Source: Serinibacter arcticus
GTDB taxonomy: Bacteria; Actinomycetota; Actinomycetes; Actinomycetales; Beutenbergiaceae
NCBI RefSeq assembly: GCF_003121705.1
Contig: NZ_PYHR01000002.1
Coordinates: forward strand, 3,720,001-3,784,000
Length of the DNA: 64,000 nt
Direction: 5' to 3'
In this document: piece after piece, positions 43,788-52,315 of the stretch
Layout of the letters: the number at the start of each line of letters is the position of its first letter
Position numbering within the stretch: position 1 is the stretch's first letter
The notes under the pieces: generated by a model
Databases searched by the model: none
Seen by the model: only the letters and a program-made list of their open reading frames with translations
Told to the model about the DNA's origin: nothing
Program-made: the position numbers and the translations under genes

Positions 43788-44242
43788 ACCGAGTTCAATG
43801 AGAACCTAGCGCGGGTCCAAGTTTCACGCGCGTCGTTAGATGGGCTTCGGCAGGTCTTCGGAGGTAGCTGACGGAGGTGAGGTGATGCCGTCCAGTCTCC
43901 GGGAACAGAAGGAACAGACCCTGCCGTCCCGGAGCTCAGTGGCTCCAGACCGACGGGGTCGTTTCGGTGGGAAGGTACTCGAACGCGCTACAGAACCTGG
44001 GCGGTCGCCAGCGTTCTCCGTGCCTGGACTCGGACGCTCGAATCTCCACGAAAGAGGCAGCCGTCTCGATGTGATCGGCCGCGGTCGCCGGTGACGCAAG
44101 GACCAGCGTTGACGTCCGGGACCTGCTCTCGCACGGCGCTTTCCGTCCCGTCGGCTGTGCCCTAGAGCCTAGATGTGCGGACATGGCCGGGAGCACGCCG
44201 GCAGATGTCGGACGCGCTCCCGGCCCGCCCTGTGGTGGCCCC
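43788..44242. other. Intergenic region upstream of the cutinase gene
   Basis: 455 bp. Holds the right 33-bp repeat and weak overlapping ORFs on the reverse strand (for example a CSFCSRRLDG-containing frame near 43840-43960). I judge these to be remnants rather than genes. Confidence 0.4.
43928..43960 (+). repeat. Right copy of the 33-bp direct repeat flanking the cutinase gene
   Basis: CAGACCGACGGGGTC at 43946-43960, 1837 bp from the left copy. Confidence 0.6.
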
Positions 44243-44575
44243 CTACTTCTGGGCTGCCTCGTACTGCTCGCGCACGCTGGCCGAGATCCGGCCACGCTCG
44301 TTGACGGCGATCCCCTGCGCAGCCGCCCAGGCGCGGATCTTCGCCAAGTCCGACGACTTGCTTCGTGCCGGAGTCGTTGCCGAAGAGGCTGCGCGGCCAA
44401 CACGTCGGCCAGCCGTCTTGTAGGGACCAAGGAGCTCCGCGAAGGCCTCGCGGTTTGCTGCGCCGAGGTCGATCTCGTACGTCCGCCCCTCGTGCGCGAA
44501 CGTCACGCTCTGGACGTCATCAGTCACCGAATCGTCGAGGTCATCGACATAGGTCACGGTCGTCTTCTGCACCAT
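44243..44575 (-). CDS. lsr2: Lsr2 nucleoid-associated protein
   Basis: 110 residues from the ATG at 44575 (AGGAG upstream). N-terminal dimerisation domain (VQKTTVTYVDDLDDSVTDDVQSVTFAHEG) and C-terminal DNA-binding domain ending in NERGRISASVREQYEAA, whose R-G-R inserts into AT-rich minor grooves. Lsr2 silences horizontally acquired genes in actinobacteria. An element-borne copy could silence the cargo or interfere with host Lsr2 (inference). Confidence 0.95.
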   Translation of the reverse strand: MVQKTTVTYVDDLDDSVTDDVQSVTFAHEGRTYEIDLGAANREAFAELLGPYKTAGRRVGRAASSATTPARSKSSDLAKIRAWAAAQGIAVNERGRISASVREQYEAAQK

Positions 44576-44777
44576 CGGGAGCTCCTGTTCACGGGCATCT
44601 TCTGCCCAGTTAGGTGGGCATCCTGCCATACCCGTGGACCTACCGTACTCGCCGCAGCTTTCGGAGAGTCTTGGCCGTTTGCGCCGTGCCACGCGGACGT
44701 GTGGTTATCCTAGGTCCGCTGAGACAACTTAGCGGTGACCGGATACTCGCGTCGCCAGATACATGCAGGGGGCTGCA

Positions 44778-45308
44778 GTGCAGAACGAGAAGAAGCGCTT
44801 GCGCGCGGAAGTAAACTCCACGGTCGAGGTTCACGGGCAGACAGTGCCGGACCGGTGTGCCCGGTGCGGGCGTCGCTACCGGGAGCGAACTAGAGAGGCC
44901 GCCCGCTGGAACGCGGACTTCAAGTCGGGGTTTGTGACGGGATTGATCTGTCCCGGATGCCAGACGGGCGCGGAGAACCTCGAAGCTGAGATCAACCTCA
45001 TCGAGGCGGAGCACTCGGAGCGAGTCGACTGGCTCAGCCTCAACCAGGAGGAGCGGGCTGAGCTCATCGTGAGGGCCATCGAGCAGCGGGCCGTGGCAGT
45101 GGTGCGAAGACATCGTGACCTCGCAAGCATGGCTGGTGAAACCACACTCGCGATTGACGTCGAGAATTGGGTCAAGGAAGCCGTGGACGGGTGGCCCGGA
45201 ATCGCTGGTCAGTCCAGCGAGGTTTGGAAGACGGCCTACGCGATTGCGGAGGACACGATCCGCTCCATCATCGAAGCCTCTGGTCAGGCTAACGATCCGG
45301 ATGCGTGA
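44778..45308 (+). CDS. Zinc-finger hypothetical protein
   Basis: 176 residues from the GTG at 44778, chosen because AGGGGG lies five bases upstream; ATG 44763 is an alternative. A treble-clef-like pair CARCGRRY...LICPGCQTG (about 28-65) is followed by a mostly helical region (EEINLIEAEHSERV..., ELIVRAIEQRAVAVVRRH). Such proteins are common in actinobacterial phages and integrative elements. Function unknown. Confidence 0.7.
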   Translation: MQNEKKRLRAEVNSTVEVHGQTVPDRCARCGRRYRERTREAARWNADFKSGFVTGLICPGCQTGAENLEAEINLIEAEHSERVDWLSLNQEERAELIVRAIEQRAVAVVRRHRDLASMAGETTLAIDVENWVKEAVDGWPGIAGQSSEVWKTAYAIAEDTIRSIIEASGQANDPDA

Positions 45309-45527
45309 ACCGCGACCGTCGCCCGGGATCCTCAGCTCAGGCGACTGAGTTCAAATATAGCTACGAGCCCTAGTAAGGCGGGATCAGCCTCAACCAAGCA
45401 TTCGCGCAACTGGGGATAACTTGGCGGCGCGACCGTTGGGCGCCTGAGGAACTCCGCCGAGAGCGGCCGTAGCTAGTATTAGCCATGTCACGGACCCGCA
45501 TGGGTCGTCAACAGCAGGGGGATTTTC

Positions 45528-45929
45528 ATGACCAAGTTCACTATAACCGTCGAGACACGATCCGAGGACCGGAAGATCCGCGTTGCTCCGCTGAGAGGCG
45601 ACGTGGAAGCTCCTGATGTTCTCTCCGCACTAGACCAGTTCAAGGCTGCGCTGAGCCGGGACCCGCTCGAAGACCCTGAGATCCGGGCACGATTTGCCGA
45701 CTTCTTAGTCGCTGAACAGTTCGCAGATGGCCGGGAGGAGAACTGGCCGACGGAGAAGGCGGACCTGCGGACGTTCAACTCTCAGGACGACATCACACGC
45801 CAGATCATCCTTGGCCTGCTCGCCGACCCGGAGAACGCGGACTTCTCCGACCTCGAGGCGCGTCCCAACGGCCAGGCTCTCGCAGAGTGGGTCTCCGGCC
45901 TGCCCGCGTTCGAAGATTACGATGACTGA
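45528..45929 (+). CDS. Hypothetical acidic protein
   Basis: 133 residues, ATG with AGGGGG six bases upstream. The N-terminal strand region (KFTITVETRSEDRKIRVAPLRG) is followed by an acidic helical part and an EDYDD end. No family recognised. Followed by a hairpin at 45961-45999. Confidence 0.65.
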   Translation: MTKFTITVETRSEDRKIRVAPLRGDVEAPDVLSALDQFKAALSRDPLEDPEIRARFADFLVAEQFADGREENWPTEKADLRTFNSQDDITRQIILGLLADPENADFSDLEARPNGQALAEWVSGLPAFEDYDD

Positions 45930-45960
45930 CTCTGTCTCGTAGACATCTCCTAGATGCGAC

Positions 45961-45999
45961 GAGACCCGCTCACCACCATCGCTGGGGTGAGCGGGTCTC
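45961..45999 (+). terminator. Terminator after 45929
   Basis: GAGACCCGCTCACC / GGTGAGCGGGTCTC, 14 bp perfect stem, 11-nt loop. A second weaker hairpin follows at about 46003-46037. Confidence 0.8.
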
Positions 46000-46365
46000 T
46001 GATACCCGTCTCGCTAGCGAGCCTTCTGAGACGGGGGTTACGAGACGACCATCGGAAGTTGGTGCCACGACGTGACGCGTGACCAGCACCGGCACTGCGA
46101 CGAGCCGGACACGTTCTCGCCGCGGCAGCCTGGGCCCGACGTCGCGAACCTGGTGCCGTTGGTCAACTGCTGGGCCACAGAGGCACCAGGACTCGGTGCA
46201 ACTTTTGTCGCTGTCAGAGCTCATAGCGATCGTCTCGCGACCACTCGAGGGTCGTTCGTCGGTAGTCCGATTTGCGAGCTGCGCCGCTGCGACTCGAAGA
46301 TGAGTCGGCGTCGACGTGCAGATCGACAGGCTTCGTCCCATCACACCGAACTTGGAGCAGTACTC

Positions 46366-47118
46366 GTGCGCGGCAAGCACCTCCTAACCCTCGTCCCCGT
46401 CGTCGCGATGACCCTGACCGGTTGCTCGGCAGGGGGTGGCAACACGGAGATGGCTGAGGCGTTGTACGAGGCCTGCACTGATCAGGGTGGTGACCTGATC
46501 AGGCTCGATGGGTCGGCTGTGCTGCTGGAGGTCCTCGGGCAGGACGCACGAGACCTGGCCGAAGGCAGTGACGTCACCGCCGACGACATCCTCGCCGGCG
46601 ACATGCCGAACCTCGGCGTTGCGATGAGCGTTCTGGCTGGCACAGAGTGCCTCGCTGAGGCGACCGGGTACCCGGGTAACTACGAGCAGTTGCGTGACGG
46701 CGAAGACTGGAACGGCTGGGAGTACTCCGTCGCCAGCGGTACGGGCAGCGAGTCGACGGCGATCTTCCGAGCGACTGCCAACGCCGAGGTCTTCGAGATC
46801 GTGGCGGACCCGATAGAGGTGGCTCGCGACCAACACGCGGATCTGGGCTGCACGGACGACTTCGACGAGATCCGGTCGGACCCGGGCGACAACTGGACGT
46901 CGCGCAGTTGCCACGAGGGCAGCCCTGCAGGTTACAAGGGTGCGGTGTTCGTGCACTTCGACGACGACTCGCAGCGAGAGGCTTGGGAGCAATTCTGGCG
47001 TTCCCGAACGAAGTCCCCTGACGCGTTCTACCTCTCGTCCAAGGAAGGCTGGGGGGTGTGGGGGTGGCCCGAGTCGATTGAGTCCCGCGCTCTGGAACTG
47101 GGCGCGACCTCGGTCTAG
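46366..47118 (+). CDS. Secreted lipoprotein, hypothetical
   Basis: 250 residues from the GTG at 46366 (GGAG eight bases upstream); the open frame reaches 46072 but the extension is not coding-like. Lipoprotein signal ending in L-T-G-C (Cys near 23). The mature domain has Cys pairs at C-T-D-Q, T-E-C-L, L-G-C-T and R-S-C-H, suggesting disulphides. No family recognised. Confidence 0.75.
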   Translation: MRGKHLLTLVPVVAMTLTGCSAGGGNTEMAEALYEACTDQGGDLIRLDGSAVLLEVLGQDARDLAEGSDVTADDILAGDMPNLGVAMSVLAGTECLAEATGYPGNYEQLRDGEDWNGWEYSVASGTGSESTAIFRATANAEVFEIVADPIEVARDQHADLGCTDDFDEIRSDPGDNWTSRSCHEGSPAGYKGAVFVHFDDDSQREAWEQFWRSRTKSPDAFYLSSKEGWGVWGWPESIESRALELGATSV

Positions 47119-47168
47119 CCGCGGGATCTACAGTCCTGAACGCGTCACGATCGACCCCTCATCCGAAC

Positions 47169-47819
47169 TCACACGCGCGGCTCCGTGAGCGTTGGCGACC
47201 CGGCCGCGAGGTCTCCCAGTAGCCGAGACAGGGGCCACGAGACGACCGCCTGAGCTCGGTGCCGGTAGTAGGTCGCCTCGGACCAGCCGACCGTCTTGGC
47301 CGCCTCCACGACGCCCAGTCCCTCGGCCTCCATGAGGTGCTCGACCTTGCGGAGGTTCCGGGCGACCTTCTTGAGGTCGGGGGCCGCCCGGCCGAACCTC
47401 ACCCCGCGGGCCTTGGCCGAGTTCACCCCGACCTGCACCCGCTCCTGGATCAGCTCCCGCTCGTACTCGGCGAACGTGGCCATCAGGTGGAGCATCAGCC
47501 GGCCCTCGCGGGTGGAGGGGTCGATGCCGTCGGAGATCGACCGCACCACGACGCCGCTCTCGGTCAACGCCTGGACGGTGGTGATGACGTCGATCATCGA
47601 GCGCCCGATCCGGTCGATGCGCCAGACCACGAGCTCGTCTCCCTCGCGCAGCCGTTCGTCCACGGCCGACCACCCCGGCCGTGGCTTGGTCGCCTTGGAG
47701 CCCTAGACCTGGTCGGAAAAGATGTCGCGCTCGGCGACGCCTGCTGCCAGCAGCGCGTCGCGCTGCAGGTCGTCGAGCTGCTTGTCGATGGTCGAGGTGC
47801 GTGTGTGCCCGAAGCTCAC
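47169..47819 (-). pseudogene. Serine resolvase interrupted by an in-frame amber codon
   Basis: The GTG at 47819 overlaps the relaxase stop (GTGA at 47816-47819). The first 38 codons read as a resolvase start (SFGHTRTSTIDKQLDDLQRDALLAAGV, candidate catalytic Ser among T-S-T), then codon 39 is TAG (47703-47705). The same frame continues GSKATKPRPGW..., VWRIDRIGRS, RLMLHLMATFAEYERELIQERV and a C-terminal HTH. Readthrough would give 216 residues; a start within the rest could give at most 164 without the catalytic Ser. A TCG-to-TAG change is the simplest explanation. Confidence 0.75.
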
Positions 47820-50194
47820 TGGATCTCATCATCAGTCTGTGGCTGGTGTTCCGTCTCCTGAAGCTCAGCTGCTGCCGCCGCCGTCTTGAGCTTGAGGTAC
47901 TCCATGCGCTCCCGCGGACGGGGGTCGTAGATGCCGGCCGAGCGATCGGCCCTGATTCGCTGCTGGTAGCCCTGCTCAAACCTGGCATCGCTGAGGTTGG
48001 TTCGCAGGCGGCGAGGGCCGCTTCCAGAAGGGTCCCGCTGCGCCGCCCGCGCGAGGCCGGGGCGTGCCCGGTCGAGCTTCTTCAGTCGCTCGATCGATGC
48101 GTCGTGAGCGCGAGCCTGTTCCACCCGTTGCGTGAGCACGGCGTGCAGCTGAGGGTCGAGGTGGGCCTGGACCCGAGCGAGAACCGCGTCTCCAATGCCG
48201 ATTTGGTTGGCTGTCTGCTCGAACGCTCGACGCTGGTCAAGGGTCGACGGAAGTCGGCCGTGCCAGGTCTCTTCCAGTTCGGCCAGACCGTCGAGGCGCG
48301 ACTGCATATTGTCGGTGGTCGCCCGGATCTGGCGCACCTTCGACCGGTGGTGCTGGCGGGCGGAGGCGACCGCCCGTATGACGGACGAGATCGGCGCTCG
48401 TGCGTTGGTGTCCTGTGCGGTGTCGGTCCCGGAGGCGGAGGGCGGCGTTTGCTCGAGCGGTTGATCCGACACCGCCGACGCGACGTTAGGCTCGCCGACC
48501 AGAGCAGGGGAGGCCGACGCGGAATCGGCTACGACAGGTCCAGAGTCTTGTTCGTGGGTAGTGACCACCGGCACCGGCGGCGAAACCGACACCGACACCG
48601 ACACCACCGGCTTGCCGCGCTCATCGGCCGTCGTCGGGCAGTCCAGCGATCGCCACAGCACATCGAGGTAGGCGGCTTCGTCTCGGGACAGCTCGTGCTG
48701 GTCGCGCATCGCCTCGAGGTTCGCCTCTCGGATCGATCGCAGAGGACCGATCCACGCGCTGCGCACGATGACCTTCTCGTCAGCCAGGTCCGCGAGCAGC
48801 TCGCTGGACATGCCCCGGTATGCCGTCGGCGGGTTGTCGAGGATCGTCCGTTGGGCCCGAGAGACATCGGCGTGCTCGGCCGCCAGGACCTCGCGACGAT
48901 GCGCGATGCGGCCTTCGAGCGCTGCCACGTCGGTATCGATCGCTGCCTCAAGTTCCGCGAGACGTGCAGAGCTCTCCGCTCGCCGGACCGACATGCGCCG
49001 GTCCAGTTCCTGCTGCTGAGCCCTGAGCTCGGCCACCGCGGGCAACAACAGGTCAGCAGTCGTGGCCGCCTGGTGCTGCGCGACGTTTCTCTGGATCGCG
49101 GCTTCCACATCGGTTAGACGGAAACCGTCACCGAGACCCTTGCCCGAACCAGGCTGGCCTCCCCGACGCAGGTGAGCACGAGACGGCTCGGCGACGGTCC
49201 CGTCGGGCTGAATGAGCATCTGGCCGTAGCTGACGTCCTTGCCGCGTTGTTCGATGGTGACCCGGTACTCACGAGCCGCGTCGCTGAGAGTTTCCCAGGA
49301 CTGGCTGCGCGGATCGGAGAGAGCGCTCCGAATGCGGGCCTCGAGCTCGATCTCGGAGAAGCGTTCGGGCTCAGGGTCTACGCCGATGTCCAGCGCTGCC
49401 GCTCGGTCCTGCTCACGCAACAGATACCGATCGAACTCTCGGCGACGGCGGTACTCACGGTCCTGGGTGCTGGATGTGCCGGCAACGCCCTTGAGCCGGA
49501 CGTAGTTCTCGGCAGCCAGGAGTCGCCGACGACGCTGGGTAGCGCTGATGCCAAGGGGCATGTCGGCCTCGGCCCGTGCTCGAAGGGCGTTGATCTGAGT
49601 CTGGGCGGCGGCTGTGATCGCCTGCATGTCCCGGCGCTGCTCGAAGCAGTGCTCGCGCAGCACCCGGTCGTGGTGGAGCGCGAGCCGCGCGTGGGTGACG
49701 ACGTTGGAATCGAGGCTCAGACCGGTCTGGACGTGGATCGCACCTACGACGATGTGGTTGTGGACGCAGCCTGAACGGCCGTTGACCTCGGTGACGATCA
49801 GTACCGGATGTCCGGAGAACCGGTCCTGAGCCAACGCTCGGCCGAGCTCCTGCGCCTGCTCCCAGGACGCCGGGTCGTCAGGGTCGAGCTCGTCGGGACC
49901 GAAACTCTGCACGAGGCAGTACGCCTGGAGGTACCGAGCCTCGTAGATCGTGTGACCCCGGGAATCGGTGACGACGATGGCAGAGCCGTCCACGCCGCGC
50001 CGGGCCCTGCCACGTTCGTCGACCTCGACCTTCGCTCGGACGCCGTCCTTGCCGTGCTGGACCCGGACCTGGCGCAGGCGCTGCTCGAAGAGCACGACGG
50101 GGGAGTTGATCGCCGAGATGGCGACGGGATCCTTCATGACGTAGCGAATGACCGCGGCCGAGGTGCGCGTGGACTGCGCCGAGATGGTGACCAT
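47816..50194 (-). CDS. Relaxase (MOB-type mobilization nuclease)
   Basis: 792 residues. The N-terminal relaxase domain (about 1-260) contains AYCLVQSFGPDELDP, ELGRALAQDRFSGHPVLIVTEVNG and the metal-binding GCVHNHIVVGAI (H145, H147). The following region is charged and largely coiled coil, with an acidic low-complexity stretch near 545-600. The protein should nick the element at an oriT and pilot the strand through a helper's transfer apparatus. The start is 6 bp after the MobC-like gene, and a resolvase is coupled downstream. Confidence 0.9.
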   Translation of the reverse strand: MVTISAQSTRTSAAVIRYVMKDPVAISAINSPVVLFEQRLRQVRVQHGKDGVRAKVEVDERGRARRGVDGSAIVVTDSRGHTIYEARYLQAYCLVQSFGPDELDPDDPASWEQAQELGRALAQDRFSGHPVLIVTEVNGRSGCVHNHIVVGAIHVQTGLSLDSNVVTHARLALHHDRVLREHCFEQRRDMQAITAAAQTQINALRARAEADMPLGISATQRRRRLLAAENYVRLKGVAGTSSTQDREYRRRREFDRYLLREQDRAAALDIGVDPEPERFSEIELEARIRSALSDPRSQSWETLSDAAREYRVTIEQRGKDVSYGQMLIQPDGTVAEPSRAHLRRGGQPGSGKGLGDGFRLTDVEAAIQRNVAQHQAATTADLLLPAVAELRAQQQELDRRMSVRRAESSARLAELEAAIDTDVAALEGRIAHRREVLAAEHADVSRAQRTILDNPPTAYRGMSSELLADLADEKVIVRSAWIGPLRSIREANLEAMRDQHELSRDEAAYLDVLWRSLDCPTTADERGKPVVSVSVSVSPPVPVVTTHEQDSGPVVADSASASPALVGEPNVASAVSDQPLEQTPPSASGTDTAQDTNARAPISSVIRAVASARQHHRSKVRQIRATTDNMQSRLDGLAELEETWHGRLPSTLDQRRAFEQTANQIGIGDAVLARVQAHLDPQLHAVLTQRVEQARAHDASIERLKKLDRARPGLARAAQRDPSGSGPRRLRTNLSDARFEQGYQQRIRADRSAGIYDPRPRERMEYLKLKTAAAAAELQETEHQPQTDDEIQ

Positions 50195-50200
50195 GGTCGG

Positions 50201-50770
50201 TCAGCTCGCCTGCGCGTCGGACTTCGCTACCGCTGCGTCCGTCGCTCCCTGCACGAAGTGGACGAGTAGATCCTCCATCCCCGTCACCGCTCGCTTCGAG
50301 GCCTGGACGGCCTCGAAGGCCTCGCGCACCTCTTCATTGGTGACCTCGGCGTCGAAGTTGAGCTTGCGCATGATCGTGTACAGCGATCCCTGGGAGTGGG
50401 ACAGCCTGTTACGGCAGTCCGTGAGGCCGTCCCAGAGGTCGGCGGGAACTTCGATCGTCCTCGACGTGGGCCACGAGCCCGGCTGACCGGCGAGCTCCCG
50501 CGCCGCCTGGTCGCGGTCGACCAGTAGGCCGCGGACAGCCTCGGAGAAGGAGACGGCGTCGACCTCGACGCCGCGGTTGTGCGCCAGTGCCTGGCGCATG
50601 CGGTGCACTGCGGCCCCGGACTTGTCGTCCAGGCGCACTGCGCCACGCAACGGAAAACGCGACGGCTTGGGCCGACGCTTGGTGGGACGGGTGGCGGCCA
50701 CGGGCCTGTTCTCCTCGAATCGACGATGCACTGATCGCGTCAACGCACTGCCGTCAAGCGGTGCTGACAT
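50201..50770 (-). CDS. MobC-like relaxosome accessory protein
   Basis: 189 residues from the ATG at 50770. A basic N-terminal part (RPTKRRPKPSRFPLRGAVRLDDKSGAAVHRMRQAL) precedes helical segments (VSFSEAVRGLLVDRDQAAREL, VPADLWDGLTDCRNRLSHSQGSLYTIMRKLNFD), the latter typical of MobC-family proteins that help open oriT. Adjacent to the relaxase, as expected. The assignment rests on context plus this pattern. Confidence 0.7.
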   Translation of the reverse strand: MSAPLDGSALTRSVHRRFEENRPVAATRPTKRRPKPSRFPLRGAVRLDDKSGAAVHRMRQALAHNRGVEVDAVSFSEAVRGLLVDRDQAARELAGQPGSWPTSRTIEVPADLWDGLTDCRNRLSHSQGSLYTIMRKLNFDAEVTNEEVREAFEAVQASKRAVTGMEDLLVHFVQGATDAAVAKSDAQAS

Positions 50771-51091
50771 CGATGCATTGATCGATTCGGGAGCACCAAG
50801 AATACCGCCTGTACACCCGCCGGACAAACTTGAGGACCAGTTTGATCCGTCTGACAGATGACCTCGCAAGCTCGGTCATCGTCAGCCGGATCCTGGTCCA
50901 TCGCGCTCCGCGCTCTCCGAGGATTCCGGCTGCGCCATGCCTCCCCACCTCGCTGTCGCTCGGAGGGGCCCCCAAGGGCTTGTGCCTGAACGACAAGCCC
51001 TGCAGGAGATTGCGGCAGGTTTGTGCCAACCACACGCAGATGCTGTCACAGCGCGAACCCGCGGGCTGCGCCATGGGCGATCTTCCCCGAG
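50771..51091. other. Region upstream of the mobilization genes (oriT candidate)
   Basis: No gene is supported. Short repeats (GATGCACTGATCG at about 50724 in mobC and GATGCATTGATCGAT at 50772) and the palindrome TCTGACAGA near 50850 occur here. Position upstream of mobC-relaxase makes it the likely oriT, unproven. Confidence 0.35.
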
Positions 51092-51544
51092 CGGTGGTCT
51101 CCTGGTGGTCTCGCGAGTGTCGTTGCTGCGCCGTTGATCTGACATTCGGGAGCCGCGGGGGAGACCCGGGGTTAGGGCCCGGAGGTGGTGGTCTCTTGGT
51201 GGTCTCGCGAGTGTCGTTGCTGCGCCGTTGATCTGACATTTGGGAGGCGTGGGGGAGACCCGGGGTTTGGGCCCGGAGGTGGTGGTCTCTTGGTGGTCTC
51301 GCGAGTGTCGTTGCTGCGCCGTTGATCTGACATTCGGGAGGCGTGGGGGAGACCCGGGGTTTGGGCCCGGAGGTGGTGGTCTCTTGGTGGTCTCGCGAGT
51401 GTCGTTGCTGCGCCCTCGATCTGACATTCGGGAGGCGTGGGGGAGACCCGGGGTTAGGGCCCGAAGGTGGTGGTCTCTTGGTGGTCTCGCGAGTGTCGTT
51501 GCTGCGCCCTCGATCTGACATTCGGGAGGCGTGGGGGAGACCCG
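51092..51544 (+). repeat. 94-bp tandem repeat array (~4.8 copies)
   Basis: GATCTGACATT recurs at 51136, 51230, 51324, 51418 and 51512, exactly 94 bp apart. Each unit also has the palindrome CTCGCGAG (51110, 51204, 51298, 51392, 51486), two GGTGGTCTC copies and a GAGACCCGGGG block. Units differ by a few substitutions only. Units are contiguous without spacers. 94 is not divisible by three, so a coding repeat is unlikely. Located between the mobilization and replication genes, it may be an origin, partition or transfer site. Confidence 0.85.
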
Positions 51545-51649
51545 CGTCGCGAGGGCGGTCTGGATACTGGTTCTGAGGCTGAGTCGGGAACGGTGGTCAG
51601 GGCTCCTGGGGCCCGCTCTCAGGGCTCAGTTACGGCGTCGCAAACGTCG

Positions 51650-51689
51650 CTTCAGGGCTGCCATGTCCAAGTTCACAGCAGCCCTGAAG
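51650..51689 (-). terminator. Hairpin downstream of the replication gene cluster
   Basis: CTTCAGGGCTGC / GCAGCCCTGAAG, 12 bp perfect arms, 16-nt loop, 42 bp past the last gene of the reverse operon. Confidence 0.6.
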
Positions 51690-51730
51690 TCGAGTCCTCG
51701 GGTGGTCATGGCGAGTGCGTTACCGCGCGG

Positions 51731-51934
51731 TCACACCGCATCGATCGTCCAGCGGCCGTAGCCGCCGACCGCAAAGAGTGTGGCACCAGGCCGTCCGCCT
51801 CGTTCCATGCAGGCAGCCGTCCACAGGTCGATCTCCTCGATAGCCGGGAGCAGGTATGTGTGCCCATCGCGGGTGTCGAGCCAGGACATCGCTCGCCGAC
51901 GACCGTTGCCGATCGGTCGCCCTCGATCCATCAC
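51731..51934 (-). CDS. Small hypothetical protein
   Basis: 67 residues; GTG then ATG at 51934-51929. The GTG overlaps the upstream stop (GTGA), so translation is coupled. Sequence: TYLLPAIEEIDLWTAACMERGG then ATLFAVGGYGRWTIDAV. Not recognised. Last gene of the helicase operon. Confidence 0.55.
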   Translation of the reverse strand: MMDRGRPIGNGRRRAMSWLDTRDGHTYLLPAIEEIDLWTAACMERGGRPGATLFAVGGYGRWTIDAV

Positions 51935-52206
51935 GTAGCCCCCGGTCGATCGGTCGTTCGGATGACGAGGCGGGCGATGTCGTTCTCCACGGCGACGATC
52001 CGGACGACGTCGAAGATCGCCGCGCGAGTCCCCAGGCTCGGCAACCCCTCCGGGTGGACCGGCTGGAGCTTGTCGTGGACAGAGCTGCCCATCTTGTTGC
52101 TATCGAGGTCCAGCGCGCGCTGATAGAGGCCAAGAGCCTCCGTCGTCTCCCTGGACAGCAGGGAAGCGTCACGCGCCCCGCCGGCCAGGCTCTTGAGGTC
52201 CTCCAA
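51931..52206 (-). CDS. Small hypothetical protein, start uncertain or frameshifted
   Basis: 91 residues if read from the TTG at 52206, which has no ribosome site. The frame is open for ten more codons to a TGA. The upstream 29-codon ORF (52315-52226) ends where this one could continue after a one-base shift, so the two may be a single broken gene of ~130 codons. Contains ETTEALGLYQRALDLDSNKMG and a strand-rich C-terminus. Confidence 0.45.
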   Translation of the reverse strand: MEDLKSLAGGARDASLLSRETTEALGLYQRALDLDSNKMGSSVHDKLQPVHPEGLPSLGTRAAIFDVVRIVAVENDIARLVIRTTDRPGAT

Positions 52207-52225
52207 AGTGGGGACACGAAGCGGT

Positions 52226-52315
52226 TCACGACTCTGTCAAGGACGGTAGATCGCGCGGCGGACCGCCATCTCCGTAGACGAGAAACTCGAGCTCGTTGTC
52301 GTTGGGTTCCGTCAT
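52226..52315 (-). CDS. Short ORF coupled to the helicase gene
   Basis: 29 codons; the ATG overlaps the helicase stop (ATGA at 52312-52315). The peptide starts MTEPNDNELEFLVYGDGG, a natural-looking N-terminus, and ends early. It is probably the 5' part of the gene that continues at 51931-52206 in another frame. Confidence 0.4.
   Translation of the reverse strand: MTEPNDNELEFLVYGDGGPPRDLPSLTES

Noticed and set aside
43936-44430. Reverse 164-codon frame upstream of the cutinase gene
   Set aside because: Overlaps the lsr2 coding region, Arg-rich composition, no ribosome site.
50754-51521. 255-codon reverse frame through the 94-bp array
   Set aside because: The unit is not a multiple of three, so the same DNA is read in all three frames; no ribosome site; better seen as a non-coding repeat.
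51092-51544. 94-bp array as a CRISPR
   Set aside because: Units are contiguous and nearly identical over their full length with no variable spacers, and no cas genes are present.
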